NCBI GenBank assembly: GCA_017618625.1
Contig: JAFZTV010000097.1
Location: 1 to 43,331 of the forward strand
DNA from: Bacteroidales bacterium
GTDB lineage: Bacteria; Bacteroidota; Bacteroidia; Bacteroidales; P3
DNA: 43,331 nt
Direction of reading: 5' to 3'
Made by a program: the position numbers and the translations under genes. Numbering within the stretch: the first letter of the stretch is position 1; each line of letters opens with the position of its first letter. Positions 33,885-42,360 of the stretch are shown in pieces. Below the pieces are notes generated by a model. The model saw only the letters and a list, made by a program, of their open reading frames with translations, was not told the DNA's origin and made no database searches.

Positions 33885-35033
33885 ATGTCAACTCGCAAGA
33901 CACTCTCCTGGTTGGCGTTGCCGATAACTATATGGTATGCCATAGTGGTTGCAATTCGTAACCTTCTTTTTGAACTGGGAGTCCTGCATCAGACTATCCC
34001 GCCTGTCACAACAATAGGTGTTGGGAACATTGCCGTTGGAGGCACTGGTAAAACACCGCTTGCGGACTACCTTTTGGGGCTTTTTTCCGACAGCTACTCT
34101 ACGGCTGTTGTAAGCCGTGGGTACAAGCGTAAGAGCTCTGGGTGCATAGTCCTTCAGCCTGGGTCGGAAGAAGGTGGCGAATTGTTGGATACTTTTGGTG
34201 ATGAAGTCTCAATGTTGATTTCAAAGCATCCTGACGTTGCTGCTGCGGTGTTTAAAAAGCGGAACGAGGCGATTTCGCAACTCCTTTCTTCCGACACTCC
34301 GCCGCAGTTGATTATTCTTGACGATGTTTATCAGCACCGTTACGTGAAGCCCACAATCAACATACTGCTTACAGAGTACAATAGGCTATATTCCGATGAT
34401 TTGATACTTCCATATGGCAACCTGCGCGAATCTCGTTCCGCGTCACGGCGAGCAAATGTTATAATCGTTACAAAAACACCCAAGAAGCTCAACTCACTTG
34501 AACGTCGCATCATTTCAGAAAGGCTGAAGGTCAAGAGTTATCAGAAGTTGTTCTTCTCCTATATTGACTATGCCGTTCCTGTGCCATTGTTCGACAGTCT
34601 GAGCGACTCAGTCTCAATAGCTGATGTGCGCCACATGCTTTGCGTTACAGGCATTGCCAATCCCGACCCTCTGCTTGCCGAATTGCGCCAGCGTGGCATC
34701 CGTGTAGAACACATGCCGTTCTCTGACCACCACGATTTCACGGCCAAAGACATAGAGGACATCAAGAAGCGCTTTGATGCCATCAACAGTCAGTCGAAGA
34801 TTATAATAACTACCGAAAAGGATGCCCTCCGGCTTCGCAAGGCGCTGAATGACGATGATTGTTCTCTCCCGATTTACTACATCCCAATATCAATAGGTTT
34901 CCATGACGAGAATGGCGTCGGTTTCACTGACTACATCACGTCAATCGTACATGAGAACATATCGTTCCTATCTCGACTGTCAACGGTTGAGCGGAACGGT
35001 TTGGGCTCTGAACAAGAACTAGGCCTCAATTAG
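33885..35033 (+). CDS. lpxK: Tetraacyldisaccharide 4'-kinase
   Basis: Phosphorylates the lipid A disaccharide at the 4' position on the inner membrane. The 382 residues include an N-terminal membrane-associated helix (LALPITIWYAIVVAI), the P-loop GVGNIAVGGTGKT (45-57), VVSRGYKRKS, the DDVYQHR block (DDGFQHR in most homologues), and SDHHDF and TEKDALR near the C-terminus. The Gly-Phe to Val-Tyr change in DDGFQ is a mild deviation. Its end overlaps the convergent flavin-reductase gene by 15 bases. Confidence 0.93.
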   Translation: MSTRKTLSWLALPITIWYAIVVAIRNLLFELGVLHQTIPPVTTIGVGNIAVGGTGKTPLADYLLGLFSDSYSTAVVSRGYKRKSSGCIVLQPGSEEGGELLDTFGDEVSMLISKHPDVAAAVFKKRNEAISQLLSSDTPPQLIILDDVYQHRYVKPTINILLTEYNRLYSDDLILPYGNLRESRSASRRANVIIVTKTPKKLNSLERRIISERLKVKSYQKLFFSYIDYAVPVPLFDSLSDSVSIADVRHMLCVTGIANPDPLLAELRQRGIRVEHMPFSDHHDFTAKDIEDIKKRFDAINSQSKIIITTEKDALRLRKALNDDDCSLPIYYIPISIGFHDENGVGFTDYITSIVHENISFLSRLSTVERNGLGSEQELGLN

Positions 35034-35642
35034 CTTGAAGTCGCTTTTCCCGTGTTTGCAGATGGGGCAGATGTAGTCGTCTGGTAGTTCTTCCCCCTCG
35101 TAAACATATCCGCATACCTCGCATACCCAGCGCTTCTTCCCTGACGAAGCTGGCTGTGCGGCGGCAGGTTTCGGTTTTATATTCTGTTGGTAGTAGGCGT
35201 ATGTTATGCTAGGTGAATCGCTAAGTACTTTGGCGTCCATCACCCTCGCGATGAACATTGTATGTGTGCCAAGGTCTATGGCTTTGGTTACAACACACTG
35301 GAAGCAAGCATTGATGTATTTGGGCAGATAGCGTAGGCCGTTCTCCGTGCGTAACTCCACTTCGCAATTCTCGAATTTGTTAACGTTGCGACCGCTTTGA
35401 AATCCGAAATGCTCGAAAGGTTTCATGGTGGTCTCTTCGCTTAGCGGGCAAAGGTTGAACTTGGCGGTTTTGATTATCATGTCGTGAGTCAAGTTCTGCT
35501 TGTTGACACATATCATGAGCTGAAGAGGGTCGCTTGTGACCTGTTGTGCCACATTGATGATGCAACCATTGTCTTTACCGCCCTGTTGTGCTATGAGGAC
35601 GTATAGTCCGTAACCGATTTTGAGAAGTGCGTTATTGTCCAT
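35019..35642 (-). CDS. Flavin reductase-like/rubredoxin fusion
   Basis: 207 residues. Residues 1-150 are a flavin-reductase-like FMN-binding split barrel (NVAQQVTSDPLQLMICVNK). A short Pro/Ala linker leads to a C-terminal rubredoxin with both Cys pairs (CEVCGY and CPICKHG) that bind one iron. This layout matches high-molecular-weight rubredoxins (Hrb) that pass electrons to flavo-diiron proteins for NO or O2 reduction. No flavo-diiron gene is present nearby. Located 30 bases downstream of the Nudix gene, same strand. Confidence 0.9.
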   Translation of the reverse strand: MDNNALLKIGYGLYVLIAQQGGKDNGCIINVAQQVTSDPLQLMICVNKQNLTHDMIIKTAKFNLCPLSEETTMKPFEHFGFQSGRNVNKFENCEVELRTENGLRYLPKYINACFQCVVTKAIDLGTHTMFIARVMDAKVLSDSPSITYAYYQQNIKPKPAAAQPASSGKKRWVCEVCGYVYEGEELPDDYICPICKHGKSDFKLIEA

Positions 35643-35672
35643 TGTCTTGTATTATTATGCTTGAAAAAAATG

Positions 35673-36146
35673 CTAATAGCTGATTTCTTTACCGTTCAGA
35701 CGTGCCGCTTTGAGGTTGTCTCCTTCATATTCTAGTTTCAGCGAGAAGAAGGGTTGTTTATCGTCCATCAGGAGTCTCAGAAATATTCGGTCACCCTCCC
35801 AGAGCGACAGGTCGAAAACCTTGTCTTTGTCAATCCACTGTAGTTCTCCCTCGTCGCAGTCCTTCATCTCGCCAGTCCATCTGTCGGCAGAGAACAGGTG
35901 CATATATTCACACGGCCAGATATCCGATATAAAGGTTACTATTCCGCGATATCGCCAACTTGTAATGGACAATCCAGTTTCTTCGAGCACTTCTCTCATC
36001 ATGCAATCGTCCGGGCTTTCGTTAGCTTCACATTTTCCACCAACTCCTATCCATTTGCCCTGCGATGCATCGTGCTCTTTCTTTGTCCGGTGGAGCATCA
36101 GGTATCTGCCGTCATGCTCCATATAGCAGAGAGTAGTCTGTTTCAA
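35673..36146 (-). CDS. Nudix hydrolase (MutT/8-oxo-dGTPase-like)
   Basis: 157 residues with a complete Nudix box, GGKCEANESPDDCMMREVLEETGL in family spacing (positions about 36-59; key residues Gly36, Glu41, Arg51, Glu52, Glu55, Glu56). The YLMLHRTKKEHD start and WIDKDKVFDLSLWEGD region are like 8-oxo-dGTP diphosphatases. The exact substrate is not certain. It follows the C10 protease by 26 bases. Confidence 0.88.
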   Translation of the reverse strand: MKQTTLCYMEHDGRYLMLHRTKKEHDASQGKWIGVGGKCEANESPDDCMMREVLEETGLSITSWRYRGIVTFISDIWPCEYMHLFSADRWTGEMKDCDEGELQWIDKDKVFDLSLWEGDRIFLRLLMDDKQPFFSLKLEYEGDNLKAARLNGKEISY

Positions 36147-36172
36147 ACTAATAGTCGGTTATGAGATGATAG

Positions 36173-37675
36173 CTAGCGTGTTACCGCGAATTTAGAGGTC
36201 CGACCGTTGAGGGTGCAGTAGTATATGCCCGATGGCAGGTGTCTTGCATCAAATGTTGTCTGTTTTCCGTCAGGCATCAGTTGTATGCTGGCTATATGTT
36301 GCCCCGTCACCGACCGTATATGCAGTATTGCAGGTTCGTCGATGCGATACGCTATGGTCAGATATTCGTTTGCGGGATTGGGATAAACCGAGAGTTGAAT
36401 TCCTCCCTCGGCATTGATTTCATCTATGCTCACGGGCTCTGGTGGGTCAGGTGGCTCTGGTGGGTCGGGTGGCTCCGGCGGGTCGGGTGGTGTTGGCGGT
36501 GCAGGTTGTTGTGGCTGTACCCCTAGTAGTGCCGCTTGTAGCGCCGAGAAGTGATACCCATAAACATTTAGTTCTGAGTTGTACAGGTCGAACCATCCGT
36601 CTCCGCTGCCGCTCCAGCCCCAGTTGACATGGAAAAATGTTGTCACCGAGTCATATCCATCCAATATGAAGGCGTGCCCTGCGTCGTTGCCAGGACTGTC
36701 GTTGTCATAACCGCAGTAAAAAACAGGTCTTCCTGCCACAATCTCTTTCCGTATAGTATCTACCCATAATTCGGTGCTCATCGTGCTGCGATAGCATGCT
36801 CTTGTTGTGTTGGTGTCGAATCCGAAGTTGTTTTTAAGCGCACGGGTGCAGTAAAAACCAATATTGTTCATGCCAACGCCGCTGCTGCTGACTCCATATT
36901 GCATCCAGACACTCACTCCTGCGTGATAACATAATGTTGCAACAGCCTCTTTCTCTTCGTCAGGACTGTCATACTCCAGCCTGTCTGGCATGTGTTCATA
37001 GTCGTATGTAGTGTTGCTGAAATCTACCGAAATGCGTTCGCTGCATGAATGGCAAAAGTACGAGGTGCTTCCTATCCCTTGTTCTGGATGCCCCCAGAAT
37101 CGTATGATTTGTGACAATGCAGTTGCCACACAGCCGACTATTGCTGTATTACCGTCAATTTCCGGGCAGTGCATATTATACGGCCAGCTCTGGTCCCATG
37201 TGCTGCTTATCAGGTAGCTACTGGCGTCTTTGGTATTTGTTGTCTTTTGTTTTGAATTTGTTGTTACCTGTCGTAACTCTTCCCATTGCCCTGCTGTCTT
37301 TGGGCTGGGCGAGAGACTTCGGCTTTGTGCATACGATGCTTCGTCGGCTCTTGTTCTGAGATAGCTCCCGAAGCCGTCGGGTATATGACTCAAATCTAAA
37401 GCTCTTGTGTTGGAATATCCCAATATTGGCTGCACACAGTCGTTTCCCGCCACAATCACAAATCCTCCCTCTGTTATGTTGAATACATACACTGCCGGTA
37501 TGTGCAGTTCTTCGTTCTCTATGGTTTTCACCAGTATAGGCGTTCCCTTGATATTATGAAGATACGCAAACTGTGCTGCAACCATCTGAGCCTCGGCGCT
37601 GTCCACATTGCGAGCCTGTGCCGTCGCGAGCGACAGCACCATCGAAATAAACAGAATAAAACTACGCCTGACCAT
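36173..37675 (-). CDS. C10 (streptopain-like) cysteine protease with T9SS domain
   Basis: 500 residues related to streptococcal SpeB and Prevotella interpain. A signal peptide (to ~21) and SpeB-type prodomain (about 23-115) precede the catalytic domain: Cys182 in TAIVGCVATALSQI, His334 in AGHAFILDGYD, and NWGWSGSGDGWF with the supporting Trp. A Pro/Glu/Asp linker of PPEPPD repeats (about 388-414) leads to a T9SS C-terminal domain (YPNPANEYL). The stretch between prodomain and protease (137-148) is encoded by heptamer repeats. The gene starts 14 bases inside the end of the RND pump gene. Confidence 0.9.
   Translation of the reverse strand: MVRRSFILFISMVLSLATAQARNVDSAEAQMVAAQFAYLHNIKGTPILVKTIENEELHIPAVYVFNITEGGFVIVAGNDCVQPILGYSNTRALDLSHIPDGFGSYLRTRADEASYAQSRSLSPSPKTAGQWEELRQVTTNSKQKTTNTKDASSYLISSTWDQSWPYNMHCPEIDGNTAIVGCVATALSQIIRFWGHPEQGIGSTSYFCHSCSERISVDFSNTTYDYEHMPDRLEYDSPDEEKEAVATLCYHAGVSVWMQYGVSSSGVGMNNIGFYCTRALKNNFGFDTNTTRACYRSTMSTELWVDTIRKEIVAGRPVFYCGYDNDSPGNDAGHAFILDGYDSVTTFFHVNWGWSGSGDGWFDLYNSELNVYGYHFSALQAALLGVQPQQPAPPTPPDPPEPPDPPEPPDPPEPVSIDEINAEGGIQLSVYPNPANEYLTIAYRIDEPAILHIRSVTGQHIASIQLMPDGKQTTFDARHLPSGIYYCTLNGRTSKFAVTR
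37230..37264 (-). repeat. Heptamer array in the C10 protease activation linker
   Basis: Coding-strand units ACAACAA, ATTCAAA, ACAAAAG, ACAACAA, ATACCAA; two are identical, in an exact 7-bp register. They encode a Thr/Asn/Lys/Gln-rich linker. Confidence 0.65.
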
Positions 37676-40600
37676 ATTTTTTCCGCAGCTTTTTACGAGA
37701 ATAATATATATAAACGACGGGAACTACAAAAATATTGAGTAAGGTTGAAGAAAAAAGTCCGCCAAGTACCACAATTGCCATTGGCGCCTGTATCTCGTTA
37801 CCGGCTTTTGATGCTGCCAATATCATGGGTATCAGTGATAAAGCGGTGGTGAGGGCGGTCATGATAATAGGATTCAACCGGTCGAGCGAACCCTGTTTTA
37901 CAATCTCCTCTATGCTGCCTTCCGCCTGCTGCCCGTTGCCTGACGCCTGCTGATACTTCGCTATCAGCAGTATCCCGTTGCGGGTGGCTATGCCGAATAG
38001 TGTTATGAAGCCGATTAGGGCCGGTATGCTCATAAGGTTTGACGACAGCTTCACGGCTATCACGCCGCCTATAAGTGCCAGCGGCAGGTTGAGCAGCACT
38101 ATGAGCGAAAGTGTGAGGTTGTGGAACTCAGTGTAAAGCAGCAGGTATATAACCAGCAGACACAGCACGAACACCAGCACCAGCGTGCGCGATGCCGCTT
38201 TCGCTGTTTCAAACTGCCCGCCATATTCAATGCGGTATCCCTCCGGTAGCGTAACCTCTTTGGCTACAGCGGATTTGATGTCCTCCACTACACTCATGGC
38301 GTCGCGTCCGCTCACGTTTGCCGACACCACCAGTTTGCGCTGCACATTCTCGCGTGAGATGGTGTTAGGGCCTCCGCACGAAACCACGTCGCACACCTCC
38401 GACAGCGGCACCGCACCTGTCTGTCCGACTATCATGGCATCCTTTACGTCATCGATTGTCGGGCAGTCGTTCTCGTTTTTCAACCTGACCACCAGGTCGA
38501 AAGCCCGCTGCCCTTCGTATATCTCACACAGTTTCTCTCCTCCGAAGGCAAGCTCCACGAAGTGGTTGAATTCCTCTATGCTTATGCCGTAGTGCGCCAG
38601 CTTGTCGCGGTCGGGGCGCAGTTGCAGTTGCGGCACTTCGGTCTGCTGCTCCACGTTCACATCCACCAGCCCTTTCACCTCCGCCGTGGCCGTCTTTATC
38701 TTGTTTCCAAGCATATAGAGTTGGCTCAGGTCGTTGCCGAATATCTTGATGGCTATGGTCGCCTGTGTGCCGCTCACCATGTGTTCTATGCGGTGGCCGA
38801 GCGGCTGTCCGATGCTCACCGCTATGCCTGGAATGGCCGACAGCCGTGTGCGCACCTCGCTCATGAATTCTTGTTTCGAACGTTTCCCGAGTTTGAAATT
38901 CACGTCTATCTCGGCTCCGTTGGTGGCCTGCGAGTGCTCGTCCAGTTCGCCGCGGCCGGTGCGCCGCGACGTCGAGGTTATCTCTGGTATGTCGAGCAGC
39001 TGCGTCTCTATCAGGTTGCCTATCTTGTTGCTCTCTTCGAGCGAGATGCCGGGCTTGGCTACAGCGGCTATCGTGAGCGACCCTTCGTTGAACTCTGGCA
39101 GGAACCCGCGTCCCATGGTGAACAGCAGCGTCACGGCACCCACCAGCAGCACTCCTGTCGTTGAGACCACCACGACCTTGTGCCGCAGCACCCAGTCGAG
39201 CATCCGGCTGTACAGACTGCTCATCTTGCGGCTTATCCAGCTCTCCTTGTCGTTCTTCATGAGGTATCTGTCCGACGAAAGCAGCATCTTGCACAGCAGC
39301 GGCGTTATCGTCATCGCCACCACCAGCGACATGAACAGTGCCGTCAGGTACGCTACTCCGAGCGGTTTCAGCATCCGCCCTTCCAGTCCGCTCAGGAAGA
39401 ACAGCGGCACGAAGGTTATCATGATTATCAGCGTGGCGTGTATTATCGAGCTGCGTATCTCCGACGACCCTTTGAACACCACCTCATACGCCGTCTTCCG
39501 TTCTCCTTCTGGCAGCCGGTGGTTCTCTCTCAGCCGTTTATACACGTTCTCCACGTCTATTATAGCGTCATCTACCAGCGACCCTATGGCTATGCACATT
39601 CCTCCCAGCGTCATCGTGTTTATTTCCAATCCCATAAGGTGTATGCACAGTATCGTCCCCAGCAGCGAAAGCGGTATCGCCACTATCGAAATCAACGTGG
39701 TCCTGAAACTGCCGAGAAACAGGAACAGCACCACTATCACACACACCGCTCCCTCCACCAGTGACCGCCCCACGTTGCCCACCGACGACGATATGAAGTC
39801 GGCCTGGCGGAAGATATGCGTGTTCATCTGCACGTCTGCCGGAAAGCTCTTCTCTATGTTCGCGAGGTTCTTCTCTATCGCCTCCGTAACTTTCAACGTG
39901 TTGATATTCGGCTGTTTCGACACCGAAAGTATGATTGCCGGCGAGGCGTTGGCTGAGGCGTATCCTTGCTTTATCGCATTGCCCACCCTCACCTCTGCCA
40001 CGTCATACAGGCGCACTCCTTCCTTCACCAGGCCTTTCCCCAGTTCCTCCACGTCGCAGGTACGCGCCATACCTCTCAGCGCGTATTCGTTGCCGTAGTC
40101 TCTTACCACTCCGCCCGTCGAGTTGCTGCCCACCGACATCCCGACGCTCTCTATCTCGTCCATCGTCACGCCGTAAGCCGCCATCCGCGCAGGGTCGGCC
40201 ACAATCTGGTACTGCTTGTAGTCACCGCCTATGATGGTCACCTGCGACACGCCACCCGTGCCCAATATCGCCGGCTTCACCACCCACTCGGCCAGCGTCC
40301 GCAACTCCTGCATCGACGTGCCGCTTTCACAATTCCGAGCAAGCGAATCCCCATCGGGAACCGGACAAGACTGACCCTCAGCCGCCTCCGGCTCGTCAGC
40401 CAGCTGCAAACTCACAAACAGTATTTCCCCCATCACGCTGCTCTGCGGCGCCATCACGGGCGTCACCTCGGGCGGCAGCTGCCCGCCGAGCGTGGTCAGT
40501 TTCTCGCTCACTATCTGCCGCGCCTTGAACTGGTCCATCCCCCAGTCAAACTCCACAAACACAAACGAGCTCCCCTGCATCGATGTCGAGCGCACACGCC

Positions 40601-40838
40601 GCACGTTCGTCGCGCCGTTTACCGCCGTCTCAATCGGGAAAGTCACCCGACGTTCCACCTCTTCGGGCGCCATACCGTGAGCATCGGTCATCACCACCAC
40701 CGTCGGCGCCGTCAAGTCGGGAAACACATCGATGTCAGTATTCCTGCCGGCCCAGATTCCCGCAACGGTGAGCAATACCGCCGCCAGCAGTATGAAAAGC
40801 TTGTTGTCCAAGCTGAATTTTATGATTCTGTTTAACAT
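37662..40838 (-). CDS. Heavy-metal RND efflux pump, CusA/CzcA family
   Basis: 1058 residues; inner-membrane proton-driven pump of a tripartite metal exporter. The N-terminal helix (LFILLAAVLLTVAGIWAG) is followed by IDVFPDLTAPTVVV and a porter domain. TM4 carries the acidic cluster VDDAIIDVEN (Asp423, Asp424, Asp428, Glu430), needed for proton coupling in HME-RND proteins. Substrate could be Cu/Ag or Zn/Co; the His-rich partners suggest zinc, cobalt, nickel or copper. An unusual ~29-residue insert lies at 147-175, and a heptamer array at 963-974. No outer-membrane factor gene is adjacent. Confidence 0.92.
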   Translation of the reverse strand: MLNRIIKFSLDNKLFILLAAVLLTVAGIWAGRNTDIDVFPDLTAPTVVVMTDAHGMAPEEVERRVTFPIETAVNGATNVRRVRSTSMQGSSFVFVEFDWGMDQFKARQIVSEKLTTLGGQLPPEVTPVMAPQSSVMGEILFVSLQLADEPEAAEGQSCPVPDGDSLARNCESGTSMQELRTLAEWVVKPAILGTGGVSQVTIIGGDYKQYQIVADPARMAAYGVTMDEIESVGMSVGSNSTGGVVRDYGNEYALRGMARTCDVEELGKGLVKEGVRLYDVAEVRVGNAIKQGYASANASPAIILSVSKQPNINTLKVTEAIEKNLANIEKSFPADVQMNTHIFRQADFISSSVGNVGRSLVEGAVCVIVVLFLFLGSFRTTLISIVAIPLSLLGTILCIHLMGLEINTMTLGGMCIAIGSLVDDAIIDVENVYKRLRENHRLPEGERKTAYEVVFKGSSEIRSSIIHATLIIMITFVPLFFLSGLEGRMLKPLGVAYLTALFMSLVVAMTITPLLCKMLLSSDRYLMKNDKESWISRKMSSLYSRMLDWVLRHKVVVVSTTGVLLVGAVTLLFTMGRGFLPEFNEGSLTIAAVAKPGISLEESNKIGNLIETQLLDIPEITSTSRRTGRGELDEHSQATNGAEIDVNFKLGKRSKQEFMSEVRTRLSAIPGIAVSIGQPLGHRIEHMVSGTQATIAIKIFGNDLSQLYMLGNKIKTATAEVKGLVDVNVEQQTEVPQLQLRPDRDKLAHYGISIEEFNHFVELAFGGEKLCEIYEGQRAFDLVVRLKNENDCPTIDDVKDAMIVGQTGAVPLSEVCDVVSCGGPNTISRENVQRKLVVSANVSGRDAMSVVEDIKSAVAKEVTLPEGYRIEYGGQFETAKAASRTLVLVFVLCLLVIYLLLYTEFHNLTLSLIVLLNLPLALIGGVIAVKLSSNLMSIPALIGFITLFGIATRNGILLIAKYQQASGNGQQAEGSIEEIVKQGSLDRLNPIIMTALTTALSLIPMILAASKAGNEIQAPMAIVVLGGLFSSTLLNIFVVPVVYIYYSRKKLRKKYGQA
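37915..37949 (-). repeat. Heptamer array in the RND pump gene
   Basis: Coding-strand units CAGGCGT, CAGGCAA, CGGGCAG, CAGGCGG, AAGGCAG in 7-bp register. They encode a Gln/Gly/Ala loop (QASGNGQQAEG) in a cytoplasmic or interhelical turn before the C-terminal helices. Confidence 0.65.
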
Positions 40839-40885
40839 TTTTGCTTGATTATTTTATTCCCTGCATACAAATTTCCTATAGAAAA

Positions 40886-41006
40886 CATAGCCCATCCATA
40901 GCCCATCTATAGCCCGACCCTAGCGGTGCCATAGACAAAACATAGAGGATGCATAGAGAAAACATAGAGAGTGGATAGAGAACACATAGACAAATCATAG
41001 AGAAAC
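40886..41006. repeat. 11-bp-period array (11 units) between the RND pump and adaptor genes
   Basis: ATAG occurs at 40887, 40898, 40909, (CTAG at 40920), 40931, 40942, 40953, 40964, 40975, 40986 and 40997, each exactly 11 bp apart. Units shift from CATAGCCCATC to CATAGAGAAAA. The array fills most of the 204-bp gap inside an otherwise tight same-strand gene run. Confidence 0.92.
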
Positions 41007-41042
41007 TCCAACTCATCAAGTACTCACGCAATAACGCAATCC

Positions 41043-42263
41043 TCAATGTACATGTCCTGCGTGTGGGTCCAGAGCCCCGGCTCCCTGCGCCAGCTTCACC
41101 ATCGTCGCGCCTTTCGTCACCACGCGCTCGCCAGCCTTCAGCCCTGAGGTCACCACCGTCCGCTTCCCGTCGCTGCCGCCCAGGGTCACCAGGCGTTTCT
41201 CAAACAGCTCCGGCTGCACCTCCACAAACACGAAGGTGTTGCCCATCTCCTCGACTATGCCGCTGTTCTCCACCGCTATGGCCTCTTCGCCCTCCTCGGT
41301 TATGATGTATATCTTCACAAAGCTACCAGCTATCAGTTCGCCGCAGTTCTGTATTCTGAAGGTCACGGGAATCAGCGGGTTGCCCTCGCCCGACGCCTTG
41401 CCGTAGCTCACAAACGCCCCTTTCAGCTCCTCCAGCGTATAAACTCCGCCGCCGTTGGGCAGCTCGATGTTCGCTGTCTTTATGTGTCTCAGGCTGTTGT
41501 AGTATCGCGGCGACAGCTCGGCACGCAGATACAGGTCCTTGTTCTGCGATATCGTCACCACCGCCTGCCCGGCCTCCACATATCCGCCGTTCTGCACGTT
41601 CACGCTTTTCACATATCCGCTCATCGGAGCGGTCACCACCGCGCCCGACGGAGAGAAATTGCCTTTCAGGTTGTCGTAAGCCGCTTTTGCCGTCGCGTAA
41701 GCCGCCTTGCTCCGCTCCAGTTCCGCCTTTGACACCACTCCTTTCTGCGCCAGGTCTGCTTTCCGCTCGTATTCCGACTTCGCCAGCTGGTAGTTCGACT
41801 CCGCCTCTTGGTATCTCACCGCCATGTTGCCGTCGGCCATCCCGCTGCTCTCTATGGTGCACAGGCGCTGTCCTTTCTTCACGCTCGCGCCCTCGACGAT
41901 GTCGCCTCCGGCGAAGCGCACCACACCCGACGCACGGCTTGCCGCCACCTGCTCGTCGCCCTGGCTCGACACCACCTGTGCCGTAGCGCGTATGACCTGC
42001 CCGCACACCTCTTTCTTCACCTCTTCGGTGGCGAAGTCTATGATGCTGCTCTGCTCCTTGCTGAACTTCACGCAGTTCGCCGGGATTTCGTGCCCGTGTG
42101 TATCTTCGTCGTGATGATGGTCATGGTCGTGCTCGCAGCAGTGGTCGTGACTGTGATTGTGCTCATGCTCATGCTCATGTTCATGGTGGTGTTCATGGTG
42201 ACATGCCGTCAGCCCGCCGAGACACAATCCCAACGTTATGGAAATTACAATTTTATAATTCAT
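41043..42263 (-). CDS. Periplasmic adaptor (membrane fusion) lipoprotein, CusB/CzcB-like
   Basis: 406 residues. A lipoprotein signal (MNYKIVISITLGLCLGGLTAC) is followed by a His/Glu/Asp stretch (about 22-58; more than a dozen His) likely to bind divalent metal, and a second His motif at the C-terminus (DPHAGHVH). The adaptor core has the lipoyl/hairpin halves (RASGVVRFAGGDIVEGASVKKGQ; VTAPMSGYVKSVNVQNGGYV) flanking an alpha-hairpin (LAKSEYERKADLAQKG). It links the RND pump to an outer-membrane channel. The pump gene is 204 bp downstream, across an 11-bp repeat array. Confidence 0.9.
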   Translation of the reverse strand: MNYKIVISITLGLCLGGLTACHHEHHHEHEHEHEHNHSHDHCCEHDHDHHHDEDTHGHEIPANCVKFSKEQSSIIDFATEEVKKEVCGQVIRATAQVVSSQGDEQVAASRASGVVRFAGGDIVEGASVKKGQRLCTIESSGMADGNMAVRYQEAESNYQLAKSEYERKADLAQKGVVSKAELERSKAAYATAKAAYDNLKGNFSPSGAVVTAPMSGYVKSVNVQNGGYVEAGQAVVTISQNKDLYLRAELSPRYYNSLRHIKTANIELPNGGGVYTLEELKGAFVSYGKASGEGNPLIPVTFRIQNCGELIAGSFVKIYIITEEGEEAIAVENSGIVEEMGNTFVFVEVQPELFEKRLVTLGGSDGKRTVVTSGLKAGERVVTKGATMVKLAQGAGALDPHAGHVH

Positions 42264-42341
42264 ACTTGAAACTCCTGTTTAAATAAATACTGACATTCGG
42301 GAAAGAATCCAAACACGATGGAACCTTTCCAGACATAAATC

Positions 42342-42359
42342 CGGATAAACGCTTATCCG
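42342..42359 (-). terminator. Small hairpin after the His-rich metal protein gene
   Basis: CGGATAA (42342-42348) pairs with TTATCCG (42353-42359), loop ACGC, right after the stop codon on the minus strand. Only a weak T-rich tail follows; it may pause or attenuate transcription before the adaptor gene. Confidence 0.4.
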
Positions 42360-42360
42360 T

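Noticed and set aside
36430..36510. 18-bp repeats in the C10 gene
   Set aside because: They encode an ordinary PPEPPD proline-rich linker with codon-multiple period, unlike the 7-bp class.
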